Notes: a model not told the origin generated them from the letters alone. Counted from the first letter of the stretch, positions 35,137 through 45,190 are shown. The stretch is DNA of 63,703 nucleotides from Eubacteriaceae bacterium (GCA_910574015.1 CAJSYQ010000020.1:1-63703), one strand, 5' to 3'. Numbers and translations: made by a program.

Positions 35137-35174
35137 AAAAAAGCGGCAGTATCATAAAACACTGCCGCTTTTTT
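35137..35174. terminator. Bidirectional terminator (tRNA-Leu and upstream operon)
   Basis: A 14-bp stem whose A6 and T6 flanks are part of the helix (35137-35150 with 35161-35174). It ends tRNA-Leu on the minus strand and the peptidase-like gene on the plus strand. Confidence 0.9.
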
Positions 35175-35185
35175 CATTAAGTCTG

Positions 35186-35269
35186 TGCGGATGGCGGGAC
35201 TTGAACCCGCACGATGTTGCCACCGCAAGATTTTGAGTCTTGTGCGTCTGCCAATTCCGCCACATCCGC
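35186..35269 (-). tRNA. tRNA-Leu (anticodon CAA)
   Basis: 84 nt. Acceptor stem GCGGATG/CATCCGC with discriminator A. Anticodon stem CAAGA/TCTTG with loop CTCAAAA, hence anticodon CAA reading TTG codons. A long variable arm typical of Leu and a T arm GCGGG-TTCAAGT-CCCGC. CCA is not encoded. Confidence 0.96.
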
Positions 35270-35284
35270 AATACAACGAAAGTA

Positions 35285-35313
35285 ATCATATCATCTTTTG
35301 TAATAAGTGTCAA
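35285..35313 (-). promoter_or_regulatory. Promoter of tRNA-Leu
   Basis: On the minus strand TTGACA (35313-35308), a 17-nt spacer and TATGAT (35290-35285), 16 nt before the tRNA 5' end. Confidence 0.85.
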
Positions 35314-35321
35314 GAATTTTC

Positions 35322-35350
35322 TTGAAAAAACAGCAGAAACCATGTATCCT
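35322..35350 (+). promoter_or_regulatory. Promoter of polA
   Basis: TTGAAA (35322-35327), a 17-nt spacer and TATCCT (35345-35350). Confidence 0.6.
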
Positions 35351-35393
35351 ATATATATTATAAAGAAAAGAGATTTTGAAAGGAAGCGGCGGT

Positions 35394-38093
35394 TTGGGAA
35401 ATAAACTTGTATTAATAGATGGAAACAGCATTATGAACCGTGCCTTTTACGGGGTGCCAGAACTGACAAATAAGGAGGGGCTTCACACCAATGCGGTGTA
35501 TGGTTTCTTAAATATCATGTTTAAGATTATGGAGGAAGAGGAACCCACTCATATTATGGTTGCTTTTGATGAGAAGGCACCTACATTCCGGCACAAAATG
35601 TATGATGATTATAAAGGGACGAGAAAGGCCATGCCGGATGAACTGGGAGAACAGATGCCGGTGATCCGGGAAATCCTTCAGGCAATGAATATATGCATTC
35701 ATTCCAAAGAAGGGATTGAGGCAGACGATATATTGGGAACCATGGCCCGGAAGGGAGAGAAGGAAGGATTCGATGTCGTTGTAGTATCCGGTGACAGGGA
35801 TCTGCTCCAGCTTGCAACAGACAGTATCAAGGTGAGGATTCCCAAGACAAGAGGGGGAAAGACGGTAGTAGAGGATTACTATCCGGCCGAGGTCATTGAG
35901 AAGCTTGGAGTTACCCCACCTCAGGTTATTGACCTGAAGGGGCTGATGGGAGACTCATCCGATAATATACCAGGTGTTCCCGGCGTGGGGGAAAAAACGG
36001 CGCTGAAGCTGCTTACCCTGTATGGAACAGTGGAAAATGTTATTGCCCATGTAGACGAGATCCCCCAGAAACGTGCCAGAGAGGCAGTGAGAGAAAATAT
36101 ACCGCTGGCAAAGCTCAGCAAAGAGCTGGCCACGATAAAAACCGACTGCAGGCTTGGCATCACGACAGAGCAGTGCAGGGTGGAGGATATGTACAACAGC
36201 AGGGCATATCATCTCATCCAGTCCCTCGATATTAAATCCATATTAAAGCGTTTCGACCAGGATATGGCAGGAGATAAGGGACTGGAGAAGAATTTTATAT
36301 CAATAGGTACAAAAGGGGAATGGGAAGAGTTTGTATCCTCCATCCGGCCGGAGGATCCTGTGGGGGTAAAGGCAGTCTACCGCGCCGACAGTGATGTGAC
36401 GCAGGACACAGATGGTCAGATAACACTTTTTATGTCGGAAGGTGAGGGACGGCTTCTGGGGATGGCAGTGGCCTTCTGCAAAGAGAGGGTTGCTTTCTGC
36501 CGGGTCGGGAAGGAACTGACAGAGGCCGATGTGGTATCAGGGGTTGCAAAACTCCAGAAAGAGCATATACTGTCGGCAAATGACCTGAAATCCCAGCTGG
36601 ATTTCTTCCCCGATGCATCGCCGGCCAATTCCTTTGACACTAATGTGGCGGCCTATCTGGCCAATCCGGTTCAGAAGGGATTCGCTGAAGAAGACATTGC
36701 GGAACTCTATGCAGACATTTCCATGTATCCCTACAGTCAGATTTTCGGCAAACTTCCTCTGGAGACGGCTTTTGCAGAGAAGGAGGAAGAACTGGTCCGG
36801 TATGTCAGTTATTGTGCCCTTGTCAATGCCCTCGCCTTTCCACTTCTGAAAAGAGAGTTGAAAAAGATCAGGGTCCTGTCCCTGTATGAAGAAATTGAAA
36901 TGCCGTTACTATTTACCCTGCATGGCATGGAGCGCTGGGGAATACTTGTGCGGCGGCAGGCATTAAAGGAATATGGACTGAAGCTGGGAGTGCGGATCCA
37001 GGAACTGGAAAAGGAAATCTGGCAGCGGGCAGGAGAGGAATTTAATATCAATTCGCCGAAACAGCTGGGGGGCATACTCTTTGACAAGATGCATATGCCC
37101 TACGGAAAGAAAACAAAAACGGGTTATTCTACTTCCGCTGAGGTATTGGAAAAGCTCCGGTTTGAAGATCCCATCATCGAGCAGATTCTGGAATACCGCC
37201 AACTGACGAAGCTGAAATCCACCTATGCCGATGGTTTGGATACTTATATAGATGAAATCGATGGGCGTATCCATACTACCTTTAATCAGACGATCACAGC
37301 GACAGGCAGGCTCAGCAGTACCGAGCCGAATCTGCAGAATATACCGATCCGGATGGAACTGGGCAGGCAGATCCGAAAGGTCTTTGTCCCGGCGGAGGGA
37401 TGTGTCTTTCTGGATGCCGATTATTCTCAGATTGAGCTGCGTGTGCTGGCGCATATGTCCGGTGATGAAAGTCTGATCGAGGCATATCGCGAGAACGCGG
37501 ATGTTCATCGGGCTACCGCCTCTCTTGTATTCCACACCCCATATGATGAGGTGACAGATCTTCAGAGGCGGAATGCCAAGGCTGTGAATTTTGGCATCGT
37601 CTATGGAATCAGTGGATTCGGCCTGTCAAGGGATCTGAATATTACGAAGAAACAGGCAGAAAAATATATCGAGGACTACTTTGAGACGTATCCCAAAGTG
37701 AAGGAGTTTATGGATCGGATGGTGGCGGATGGCAAAAATAGGGGATATGTCGCATCCCTGTTTGGCAGACGACGTCCGATTCCGGAGCTGTCTTCCAAGA
37801 ATTTTATGCAGCGTCAGTTTGGGGAACGTATCGCCATGAATTCTCCGATCCAGGGAACAGCGGCGGACATTATTAAGATTGCCATGATACGGGTGGCGGA
37901 TCGACTGAAAGAGGGAAATTATAAGTCCCGTCTGATCCTGCAGATCCATGATGAGCTTCTTATTGAAACCTGTCTGGATGAGGTGGAAGAGGTGAGGGAG
38001 ATTCTGGAGACGGAGATGGAAAATGCCTGTGACCTGCGTGTGCCTCTGATTGCCGAGGTGAAGCAGGGGGCGAGCTGGTTTGAGGCAAAATGA
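35394..38093 (+). CDS. polA: DNA polymerase I
   Basis: 899 aa. Order: 5'-nuclease domain 1-290 (KLVLIDGNSIMNRAFYG, VSGDRDLLQLATD, MGDSSDNIPGVPGVGEKTA), a 3'-5' exonuclease-like domain (about 310-490) that looks degenerate, as in Bacillus enzymes, and the family A polymerase domain (about 500-899). Polymerase motifs: LDADYSQIELRVLAH (A), RRNAKAVNFGIVYGISG (B) and LQIHDELLIE (C). Works in Okazaki fragment maturation and repair. The TTG at 35394 is chosen because AAAGGAAG lies 6-7 nt upstream and homologues begin there; an in-frame TTG at 35376 precedes that site. Followed by coaE after 13 nt. Confidence 0.97.
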   Translation: MGNKLVLIDGNSIMNRAFYGVPELTNKEGLHTNAVYGFLNIMFKIMEEEEPTHIMVAFDEKAPTFRHKMYDDYKGTRKAMPDELGEQMPVIREILQAMNICIHSKEGIEADDILGTMARKGEKEGFDVVVVSGDRDLLQLATDSIKVRIPKTRGGKTVVEDYYPAEVIEKLGVTPPQVIDLKGLMGDSSDNIPGVPGVGEKTALKLLTLYGTVENVIAHVDEIPQKRAREAVRENIPLAKLSKELATIKTDCRLGITTEQCRVEDMYNSRAYHLIQSLDIKSILKRFDQDMAGDKGLEKNFISIGTKGEWEEFVSSIRPEDPVGVKAVYRADSDVTQDTDGQITLFMSEGEGRLLGMAVAFCKERVAFCRVGKELTEADVVSGVAKLQKEHILSANDLKSQLDFFPDASPANSFDTNVAAYLANPVQKGFAEEDIAELYADISMYPYSQIFGKLPLETAFAEKEEELVRYVSYCALVNALAFPLLKRELKKIRVLSLYEEIEMPLLFTLHGMERWGILVRRQALKEYGLKLGVRIQELEKEIWQRAGEEFNINSPKQLGGILFDKMHMPYGKKTKTGYSTSAEVLEKLRFEDPIIEQILEYRQLTKLKSTYADGLDTYIDEIDGRIHTTFNQTITATGRLSSTEPNLQNIPIRMELGRQIRKVFVPAEGCVFLDADYSQIELRVLAHMSGDESLIEAYRENADVHRATASLVFHTPYDEVTDLQRRNAKAVNFGIVYGISGFGLSRDLNITKKQAEKYIEDYFETYPKVKEFMDRMVADGKNRGYVASLFGRRRPIPELSSKNFMQRQFGERIAMNSPIQGTAADIIKIAMIRVADRLKEGNYKSRLILQIHDELLIETCLDEVEEVREILETEMENACDLRVPLIAEVKQGASWFEAK

Positions 38094-38106
38094 GCGGAGG
38101 TAAGAA

Positions 38107-38688
38107 ATGGTACTTGGGATAACGGGGGGAGTGGGCTGCGGCAAGTCCACAGTCCTGCGGCTGCTGGAAACAGAATATGGAGCGAGAGTGATGCTGGCTG
38201 ACAATATCGGGCATGAGATGATGGAGCAGGGAAAACCGGCATGGCAGGAAATCCGCAAACGGTTCGGAGAGGAAATTCTTACAGCCAGAGGAGAGGTAGA
38301 CCGGGACAGGCTGGCATCCCTGATCTATCAGGACGATGAAAAGCGCCTTCTTCTGAATCAAATTATCCATCCCTGTGTCAGGAAAGAGATGGAGAGAAGG
38401 ATTGAGGAGTGGCGGGATGAGCCGCTGGTTGTACTGGAGACGGCCCTGCTCTTTGAGACGGGCTGCGATGTTCTATGCGATGAGGTTTGGTGGGTTGATG
38501 CAGGGAGGGAAATCCGGATCCAACGGCTGATGGATTCAAGGGGATACACGAGAGAGAAGGCGGAGGCCATCATGAGCAGGCAGATGAGTGAGGACGACTG
38601 GAGAGAGAGATGCCATCACCGTATTGATAATAATAAAGAGGAAAAAAAATTGACTGTACAGATAAAAGAACTACTAGGCAGACAATAA
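38107..38688 (+). CDS. coaE: Dephospho-CoA kinase
   Basis: 193 aa. Last step of CoA synthesis, phosphorylating the 3'-hydroxyl of dephospho-CoA. P-loop GITGGVGCGKST, then ADNIGHEMMEQGKPAW, LNQIIHPCVRKEM, VVLETALLFETGC and the lid region DSRGYTREKAEAIMSRQMS. GGAGGTAAG precedes the ATG. Polymerase I followed by coaE is a frequent order in Firmicutes. Confidence 0.96.
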   Translation: MVLGITGGVGCGKSTVLRLLETEYGARVMLADNIGHEMMEQGKPAWQEIRKRFGEEILTARGEVDRDRLASLIYQDDEKRLLLNQIIHPCVRKEMERRIEEWRDEPLVVLETALLFETGCDVLCDEVWWVDAGREIRIQRLMDSRGYTREKAEAIMSRQMSEDDWRERCHHRIDNNKEEKKLTVQIKELLGRQ

Positions 38689-38728
38689 AAAATGTGGTAT
38701 AGTTAAACAAATGGAAGGTTAATTTACT

Positions 38729-40900
38729 ATGGAAACGAACAATGAAGGTTTTGTATTTGGTTTGGATATTGGCACAAGGAGCATCGTTGGGACGGTTGGT
38801 TACCGGATAGGTACAGACCGCTTTATTGTGGTGGCACAGGAATCTATTGAGCACACGACAAGAGCTGTTATCGATGGACAGATTCATGATATCTCTACTG
38901 TGTCCAGGACCATTGCAGAGATCAAGAACTCTCTGGAAAACAGGATCCACTGTGAACTTACGGATGTCAGCATTGCGGCAGCCGGCAGGGTTCTTAAGAC
39001 GAAGAAGGTCCATGCCATCTCCGAATTTTCGTCAGAAACAAAAGTGACAGACGATCATGTCCAGACTTTGGATATGCTGGCTGTGGAAAAGGCATACGAG
39101 GAAATCCGTCAGGAGACGCAGGATGATGCGAAGCATTTTTACTGCGTTGGTTATTCTGCGGCCAGGTATTATCTGAACGGATATCCCATGGAGATGATTA
39201 CGATGCACACGGCGAAGAATATTGGCGTGGATCTTATCGCTACTTTTTTGCCGGATGAGGTGGTAGACGGATTATATGCAGCAGTGGAGGAAGCAGGGCT
39301 TCATGTGGCAAGCCTGACGCTGGAGCCTATCGCTGCGATCCAGCTGGCTATCCCTGAAAAATTCCGTCTGCTCAATATCGCCCTTGTGGATGTAGGGGCG
39401 GGGACGTCGGATGTTTCCATAGTAAAAGAGGGCAGCATCACTGCCTTCGGCATGATCCCGCTGGCAGGAGATGAGCTGACAGAAGCCATCGCAAAGAAGT
39501 ATCTGATTGATTTTGAGACGGCAGAGCGGGTGAAACGCCAGTGTGAAAAGGAGAAAATTGTTCAATTTCGAAATATATTTGGAGAGGATACTGAGGTGGA
39601 GCAGGGGCAGCTGGCAGAGGATACAGGAGAAGCGGTGGATGAGATCACGAGAAATATTGCCTCCTGTATCACTGAACTGAATGGCGGAAAGCCAGTTAGT
39701 GCCGTATTTGTTGTAGGCGGCGGCGGTAAGCATGAGGGGTTTACCGATAAACTGGCGGAGCATCTGGATCTGCCGGAGAACAGGGTGGCGATACGGGGCG
39801 CCGAGGTACTCACAAATGTGACCTTTGAGCAGCCCGGCATTCAGAAAGATTCTACTCTTGTCACTCCCATTGGGATCTGCCTGAATTATTATGAGCAGAG
39901 AAACAATTTTATTCATGTAATGGTAAATGATCAGCGGGTAAAGCTGTACGACAATGGCAAAGCTACGGTTCTGGATGCCTGCATCAGTTCTGGATTTTCC
40001 CAGAATAATCTTTTCCCGATACGCGGTGACGAGCTTCATTTTTCTGTGAATGGGGAAAAGCGCATGGTGAAAGGAAAAGCAGGCGAGGTGGCGCTGGTCA
40101 GGAAAAACGGCAAAGAAGTGAGTCTGAACGAGCCTGCGCTGGAAAATGACCAGATTCAGATCCGTCCTTCTACGAAAGGAGAAAGGGGCCGTATTTCCCT
40201 GGGGGATATAGCGGAATGCAGAGGGGAACTGGAGGTGACACTGTACGGAAGAACCGTTCTGTGTCCAAAGCTGATCGAGGTGAATGGCTCTCTGGCCAGT
40301 GTGATGTATGACGTACAGCCAGGGGACAAAATTGAAATATTTGATTACATCTCTGTTGCAGCAATTCTTGAATATGCTGATATGGAGAAAGAGGAATTTG
40401 TACTGCTGAACGGAAGAGAGGCAGGGTTATCGGCTAAAGTACACAGTGGCGACCGCATTGAGCGGAAACCAAAGCCAAAGCCAAAACCAGAAGATGAGCA
40501 GCCAGTGGATCCAGAAGAGGATTTTCAGAAACAGATGGAAAAGGATCCGCTTTTACAGCCGCTAAAGCCTCTGCCTGACTGGATGCAGGGAATACCCTTT
40601 GACACGGCGAAGCTGGGGACGGATGGTACCGTGATTCCTGGTATGCAGGAGAACAGAAGAATGGTTCAGCCGCAACAGGCAGTGCCTGTGAGCCGGAAAC
40701 CAGTAATGGTTGTGATCAATGGCTCGCCTGTTTCGTTACCCCTGAAAGAAAATCCGATCTTTGTGGATGTCTTCGATGTCTATCCATTTGATATGACCAA
40801 GGCGGGCGGGACGCGGCTGCTTACCCGGATCAATGGTGTGGATAAAGATTTTACTGAGCCGCTGCATGAGGGGGACGAGATTGAACTGCGATGGATCTAA
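38729..40900 (+). CDS. FtsA-type actin-fold ATPase with long C-terminal beta-rich extension
   Basis: 723 aa, far longer than FtsA (about 420). The first 390 residues are an actin/Hsp70-fold ATPase of the FtsA/PilM kind: GLDIGTRSIVGTVGY, an SHS2-like inserted region (about 80-170), VDVGAGTSDVSIV near 220 and VFVVGGGGKHEGF near 328. The remaining 330 residues hold repeated beta-rich units with a VNG..(n)..GDxIEI pattern (HVMVNDQ.., IEVNGSLA..QPGDKIEIF, LLNGREAG..HSGDRIE, VVINGSPV.. and RINGVDK..HEGDEIELRW), broken by a Pro/Lys linker (about 580-600). No membrane-binding amphipathic end. Probably a cytoskeletal or division-related ATPase; the exact role is unknown. Confidence 0.8.
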   Translation: METNNEGFVFGLDIGTRSIVGTVGYRIGTDRFIVVAQESIEHTTRAVIDGQIHDISTVSRTIAEIKNSLENRIHCELTDVSIAAAGRVLKTKKVHAISEFSSETKVTDDHVQTLDMLAVEKAYEEIRQETQDDAKHFYCVGYSAARYYLNGYPMEMITMHTAKNIGVDLIATFLPDEVVDGLYAAVEEAGLHVASLTLEPIAAIQLAIPEKFRLLNIALVDVGAGTSDVSIVKEGSITAFGMIPLAGDELTEAIAKKYLIDFETAERVKRQCEKEKIVQFRNIFGEDTEVEQGQLAEDTGEAVDEITRNIASCITELNGGKPVSAVFVVGGGGKHEGFTDKLAEHLDLPENRVAIRGAEVLTNVTFEQPGIQKDSTLVTPIGICLNYYEQRNNFIHVMVNDQRVKLYDNGKATVLDACISSGFSQNNLFPIRGDELHFSVNGEKRMVKGKAGEVALVRKNGKEVSLNEPALENDQIQIRPSTKGERGRISLGDIAECRGELEVTLYGRTVLCPKLIEVNGSLASVMYDVQPGDKIEIFDYISVAAILEYADMEKEEFVLLNGREAGLSAKVHSGDRIERKPKPKPKPEDEQPVDPEEDFQKQMEKDPLLQPLKPLPDWMQGIPFDTAKLGTDGTVIPGMQENRRMVQPQQAVPVSRKPVMVVINGSPVSLPLKENPIFVDVFDVYPFDMTKAGGTRLLTRINGVDKDFTEPLHEGDEIELRWI

Positions 40901-40949
40901 AGGGAATGGATGGCAGCCGCAGCAAATAATTTAAGAAGGGGGAAATAAA

Positions 40950-42701
40950 ATGAACATCGATATTTCGGAGGTAAGAAACAAAAGGTTTATCCATATTTCA
41001 CATCTGGTGATATATCTGTTTATGATCGGGTATGGTGTGATGTCGATTTTTCAGTATCGTTTGGAGAATCTGCCCATTAATATCTCAGTTATCACGAGCT
41101 TTTTGTTCTTCTTTCTGGTAGAATTGTTTACGCGGAAAAAAGGGGTGGACCGGCTCGCTGGATCCAGATTTGACATTCCCTATTATTTCATCCGGCTTCT
41201 GTCAGACGTTATCCTGTACTTTATATCACCAGATAAAATATATGGACTTGTTTTTCTCATACTGATGATCATATTCTGTGTGGAAGTGATCTTCTACATG
41301 GCATATGATGAGACGGAGAAAAGGGTGCTGAGTTATGTGATCTTTGCTGCTGGCTATTCATTGGTATCCATTGTTCTGATCATTACAAAGATTTATGCTG
41401 ATCCGAAGGGAACGCCTGGCTATCTTTGTGAACTTGCCGCTGTTGTCTCCGTTACCTTTGCTGTCATACTTATCGGGGAGATCATGGCGGGTATCTGGGA
41501 TGCCTTTGTCAGACATCTTCTTGCCCAGAACCGGGCGCTGGAAGGATTGAATCAGGCAAACGACGCCTTGAAACAGCATCAGGATCAGATCAGCAAGATC
41601 AATGAGACGCTGGGTGTGCAGAAGATAGAACTGCAGACAGCCAATAAGAAGATTAATCGTGCCCATGATGAGATGTCAGTACAAAACGAAATCTCGTCTG
41701 CCATTGTGGCCACCTCACAGAAAGAGGAGCTTCTGAAACAGGTCACGAAGATATTGCAGGTTCGTTTGGATTTGGATCTTGTTATGGTGATTCTGGAGGA
41801 GGACAACAGCCTTTTGGTTCCCGGAGAGGATCCGAAGGGGAGATACGTGGCTCTGTCGTCTGGACTAGGAACTGATTTTGAAGAGAATATAAGGGAGTCG
41901 ATTCGAAGAACAGATCTCAATGAGCTTCTTTCCATGTCCAAGACATATATTCAGAATACGGCGACAGATTCTATTAAATTCTTTAAATATCTTAGCGCGG
42001 AGCAGGAATTGTCGTCAATGATCTGCCTTCCGCTGATCCATCAGGACAGCCGGATCGGTACGATCCTGATTGGAAAGAAAAAGGAAAATGCTTTTGTAGA
42101 CGGCCGCGCTTTTTATGAAAATATTGCTGGACAGATCAGTATTGGCATATCCAATGCAAAGCTGTATGAGAAGATGAACGATATGGCCATTCGTGACGGT
42201 CTCACGAGAATATTTAACCGCCGCCATCTGTCAGAGCTGTTAAATGAATATCTGGGGGAAGCAGTGAAGAGAAAGGCTCCGGTTTCACTTGCGCTGTTTG
42301 ATATCGATAAATTTAAGATGGTAAACGATACATATGGACACCAGTGCGGAGACGCTGTGATCCGGTATGTGGCAACTCTCCTGAACAGGGGAGCTATACG
42401 AAATGGCGGTATCGCCGGCCGTTACGGCGGAGAAGAGTTTGTAGTTGCCTTTATGAATAAGAGTCTTCAGGAAACCTATGAGATTGTAAAGGATATCCAC
42501 TCAGCCATTAAGAGCGAACCGGTGGTGTACGAGGATAAGGAAGTACTGGTGCGCGCCAGCGTCGGGGTGGCAAGCTTTCCTGAGACCTGCTCCAATCCGG
42601 GCGAGCTGCTGAACCGGGCTGACTGGGCGATGTACCATTCCAAGAAGAATGGCCGTGATCAGATAACGATTGACAGCGATCAGATTAAAGGCGAAATGTA
42701 G
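40950..42701 (+). CDS. Membrane-bound GAF-GGDEF diguanylate cyclase
   Basis: 583 aa. Five or six membrane helices in the first 175 residues, a coiled coil (about 195-245, ALEGLNQANDALKQHQDQIS), a GAF-like domain (about 245-400) and a GGDEF domain (about 405-575) with RDGLTRIFNRRHL, DIDKFKMVNDTYGH and intact RYGGEEF. It should make cyclic di-GMP. The product-inhibition I-site (RxxD, four residues before the RYGGEEF segment) reads RNGG, so feedback inhibition is probably lost. GAAGGGGG precedes the ATG. It sits 50 nt after the FtsA-like gene. Confidence 0.92.
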   Translation: MNIDISEVRNKRFIHISHLVIYLFMIGYGVMSIFQYRLENLPINISVITSFLFFFLVELFTRKKGVDRLAGSRFDIPYYFIRLLSDVILYFISPDKIYGLVFLILMIIFCVEVIFYMAYDETEKRVLSYVIFAAGYSLVSIVLIITKIYADPKGTPGYLCELAAVVSVTFAVILIGEIMAGIWDAFVRHLLAQNRALEGLNQANDALKQHQDQISKINETLGVQKIELQTANKKINRAHDEMSVQNEISSAIVATSQKEELLKQVTKILQVRLDLDLVMVILEEDNSLLVPGEDPKGRYVALSSGLGTDFEENIRESIRRTDLNELLSMSKTYIQNTATDSIKFFKYLSAEQELSSMICLPLIHQDSRIGTILIGKKKENAFVDGRAFYENIAGQISIGISNAKLYEKMNDMAIRDGLTRIFNRRHLSELLNEYLGEAVKRKAPVSLALFDIDKFKMVNDTYGHQCGDAVIRYVATLLNRGAIRNGGIAGRYGGEEFVVAFMNKSLQETYEIVKDIHSAIKSEPVVYEDKEVLVRASVGVASFPETCSNPGELLNRADWAMYHSKKNGRDQITIDSDQIKGEM

Positions 42702-42713
42702 AGGTTGATAATA

Positions 42714-43511
42714 ATGATATTATACAGTATTGCCAGCGGAAGCAGTGGAAACTGTATTTACGCCGGCACAGAGGAATCGGGTGTCCTGATTGATGTGGGG
42801 ATCAGCATGAAAAGGATTGTGGAGGGGCTGGCCAGACAGAGTCTGTCTCTTGAGAATATCCGGGCAATCCTTATCACGCATGAGCATACCGATCATATCA
42901 GTGGATTGGGGCCGGTGCTGCGCAGGGCTCCAATCCCTGTTTATGCAACGGCGGATACAATAGAAGCAATCTGGACAAAAAATAATATGAAAAATATTTC
43001 TCCTGAACTTTTTCACAGCATCCGTCCCGGAGAGGAAATGGAACTGGCCAGGATGCTGATTTCCCCCTTTTCTATCTCTCATGATGCGGTGGATCCGGTC
43101 TGTTATACGATTGAATATGAAAACCGTAAGCTTGGGATTGCCACAGATATGGGCTGCTATTCGGATGAGATCATACAGAATCTTGCCTCCTGTCATTCGG
43201 TTCTTCTTGAAGCGAATCATGATATCAATCTGCTGCAGGTAGGACACTATCCCTATTCACTTAAGATGAGGATTCTGGGAGACAAGGGGCATTTGTCAAA
43301 CGATGCATCCGCAAGGCTGATCCGGGAGATTCTTCATCCCGGTCTCCAGCATATCATACTGGGACATCTCAGTAAGGAGAATAATTTTCCGGAGCTGGCT
43401 TATCAAACAGTATCATATGAACTGGAACAGAGCGAGACATGGAGTTCCATACAGGCAAGGCTGCTTGTGGCAGAGCGGTATGAGCCGACAGAATGTCTCA
43501 CTATAATCTGA
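42714..43511 (+). CDS. MBL-fold metallo-hydrolase (YycJ/WalJ type)
   Basis: 265 aa. Metallo-beta-lactamase fold: ASGSSGNCIYAGTEESGVLIDVG at the start, the metal motif THEHTDHISG, ISHDAVDPVCYTI, ATDMGCYSDEI, the EANHD motif and HIILGHLSKENN. This is the WalJ/YycJ clade linked to DNA repair and wall control in Firmicutes. GAGG at 42701-42704 sets the ATG at 42714; an in-frame TTG at 42705 is too close to it. No walRK neighbours here. Confidence 0.9.
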   Translation: MILYSIASGSSGNCIYAGTEESGVLIDVGISMKRIVEGLARQSLSLENIRAILITHEHTDHISGLGPVLRRAPIPVYATADTIEAIWTKNNMKNISPELFHSIRPGEEMELARMLISPFSISHDAVDPVCYTIEYENRKLGIATDMGCYSDEIIQNLASCHSVLLEANHDINLLQVGHYPYSLKMRILGDKGHLSNDASARLIREILHPGLQHIILGHLSKENNFPELAYQTVSYELEQSETWSSIQARLLVAERYEPTECLTII

Positions 43512-43532
43512 TCAGAAAGGAATATAAAGACC

Positions 43533-43805
43533 ATGAAAAAGACAATTATTACAGTAGTAGGAAAAGACAGTGTGGGAATTATTGCCAGAGTATGCAGTTA
43601 TTTGGCAGATAACGGACTCAATATCCTTGATATTTCTCAGACCATTGTGGATGGTTTCTTTAATATGATGATGATCGTGGATTTTACCTCTGCAGAAAAA
43701 GGGTTTTCCGTGGTTTCAGAAGAACTGGAGGAACTGGGACAGGGAATCGGCTGTGTGATTCGCCTGCAGCGGGAGGAAATTTTTGATAAAATGCATCGGT
43801 TATAG
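43533..43805 (+). CDS. ACT domain protein (UPF0237)
   Basis: 90 aa, a single ACT domain: ITVVGKDSVGIIARVCSYLA, then GLNILDISQTIVDGFFNMMMIVDF. ACT domains bind amino acids or related ligands and regulate partner proteins. AGAAAGGA precedes the ATG. It ends 9 nt before the UPF0210 gene, with which it is nearly always paired, so it is probably that protein's regulatory partner. Confidence 0.93.
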   Translation: MKKTIITVVGKDSVGIIARVCSYLADNGLNILDISQTIVDGFFNMMMIVDFTSAEKGFSVVSEELEELGQGIGCVIRLQREEIFDKMHRL

Positions 43806-43814
43806 GAGGCTGCC

Positions 43815-45179
43815 ATGATTAATTTGAACGAGGTTATCGAAACCAATGATATGATAGAGAAGGAAAATTTGGATGTCCGCACGATTACACTCGGAATCAG
43901 TCTTTTGGACTGTATTGACAGTGATCTGGATCGGTTATGCGGCAACATATACCGAAAGATTACTAAAATGGCAGAAAATCTGGTTTCTGTTGGCGAGGAG
44001 ATCGGGCGGGAATTCGGCATTCCAATCGTAAATAAAAGGATTTCTGTGACTCCAATCGCACTGGTCGGCGGTTCTGCCTGCCGGACCCCGGAGGATTTTG
44101 TGAAAATTGCTAAAACCCTTGATCAGGCGGCAGCCAAGGTGGGAGTCAATTTTATTGGGGGATATACGGCACTGGTTTCAAAGAAGATGACGGAGGCAGA
44201 TAGAAATCTTATCCTTTCTATTCCACAGGCGCTTTCCGCTACAGAATATATATGCAGTTCAGTAAATGTAGGATCTACCAGGACGGGGCTGGATATGGAT
44301 GCGGTGCGGCTTATGGGAAGGATTGTAAAGGAAACGGCTGTACTCACGGCAGACAGGGACTCTATTGGCTGTGCCAAGTTAGTGGTATTTTGTAATGCTC
44401 CGGATGATAACCCCTTTATGGCGGGCGCCTTTCATGGTGTGACCGAGGGGGATGCCGTGATCAACGTGGGAGTCAGCGGACCAGGCGTTGTGAAGACGGC
44501 GCTGGACAAAGTGAAGGGAAAGGATTTCAGCGTTGTCTGTGAGACCATTAAAAAGACAGCCTTTAAAATAACCCGTGTAGGGCAGCTGGTGGCAAATGAG
44601 GCGGCGAAACGTCTTGGTGTGCCTTTTGGAATCATTGACCTGTCTCTGGCACCGACTCCTGCCATGGGGGATAGCATTGCCGAAATCTTCGAATCCCTTG
44701 GACTGGAGAGAGCAGGGGCGCCGGGAACAACGGCAGCGCTGGCCATGCTGAACGATCAGGTAAAGAAGGGCGGCGTTATGGCATCCTCTTATGTCGGCGG
44801 ATTGAGCGGGGCTTTCATTCCTGTAAGTGAGGATCATGGTATGATCGATGCCGTGAAGGAGGGTTCTCTTACACTGGAAAAGTTGGAAGCCATGACTTGC
44901 GTCTGCTCAGTAGGACTTGATATGGTGGCCATTCCGGGAGATACAAAGGAGAGTACCATTGCCGGCATTATAGCAGATGAGATGGCCATTGGAATGATCA
45001 ATCAAAAGACAACGGCGGTCAGGCTGATTCCGGTACAGGGAAAAAAAGTGGGAGATCAGGCGGAATTTGGAGGGCTGCTTGGCTATGCCCCGATTATGCC
45101 GGTCAATAAATTTTCCTGTGATGATTTTGTATCGAGAAAGGGAAGAATTCCGGCACCAATCCACAGCTTCAAGAATTGA
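43815..45179 (+). CDS. UPF0210 (PFL-like, DUF711) family protein
   Basis: 454 aa, full length for the family. Typical stretches: [72 protein letters not shown], and a glycine-rich [16 protein letters not shown] end section. Structures of relatives resemble pyruvate formate-lyase folds, but no glycyl-radical motif is visible, and I know of no confirmed reaction. Paired with the ACT protein upstream. A ribosome site (TAGGAGG) precedes the ATG. Confidence 0.92.
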   Translation: MINLNEVIETNDMIEKENLDVRTITLGISLLDCIDSDLDRLCGNIYRKITKMAENLVSVGEEIGREFGIPIVNKRISVTPIALVGGSACRTPEDFVKIAKTLDQAAAKVGVNFIGGYTALVSKKMTEADRNLILSIPQALSATEYICSSVNVGSTRTGLDMDAVRLMGRIVKETAVLTADRDSIGCAKLVVFCNAPDDNPFMAGAFHGVTEGDAVINVGVSGPGVVKTALDKVKGKDFSVVCETIKKTAFKITRVGQLVANEAAKRLGVPFGIIDLSLAPTPAMGDSIAEIFESLGLERAGAPGTTAALAMLNDQVKKGGVMASSYVGGLSGAFIPVSEDHGMIDAVKEGSLTLEKLEAMTCVCSVGLDMVAIPGDTKESTIAGIIADEMAIGMINQKTTAVRLIPVQGKKVGDQAEFGGLLGYAPIMPVNKFSCDDFVSRKGRIPAPIHSFKN

Positions 45180-45190
45180 GGGTAATGAAT

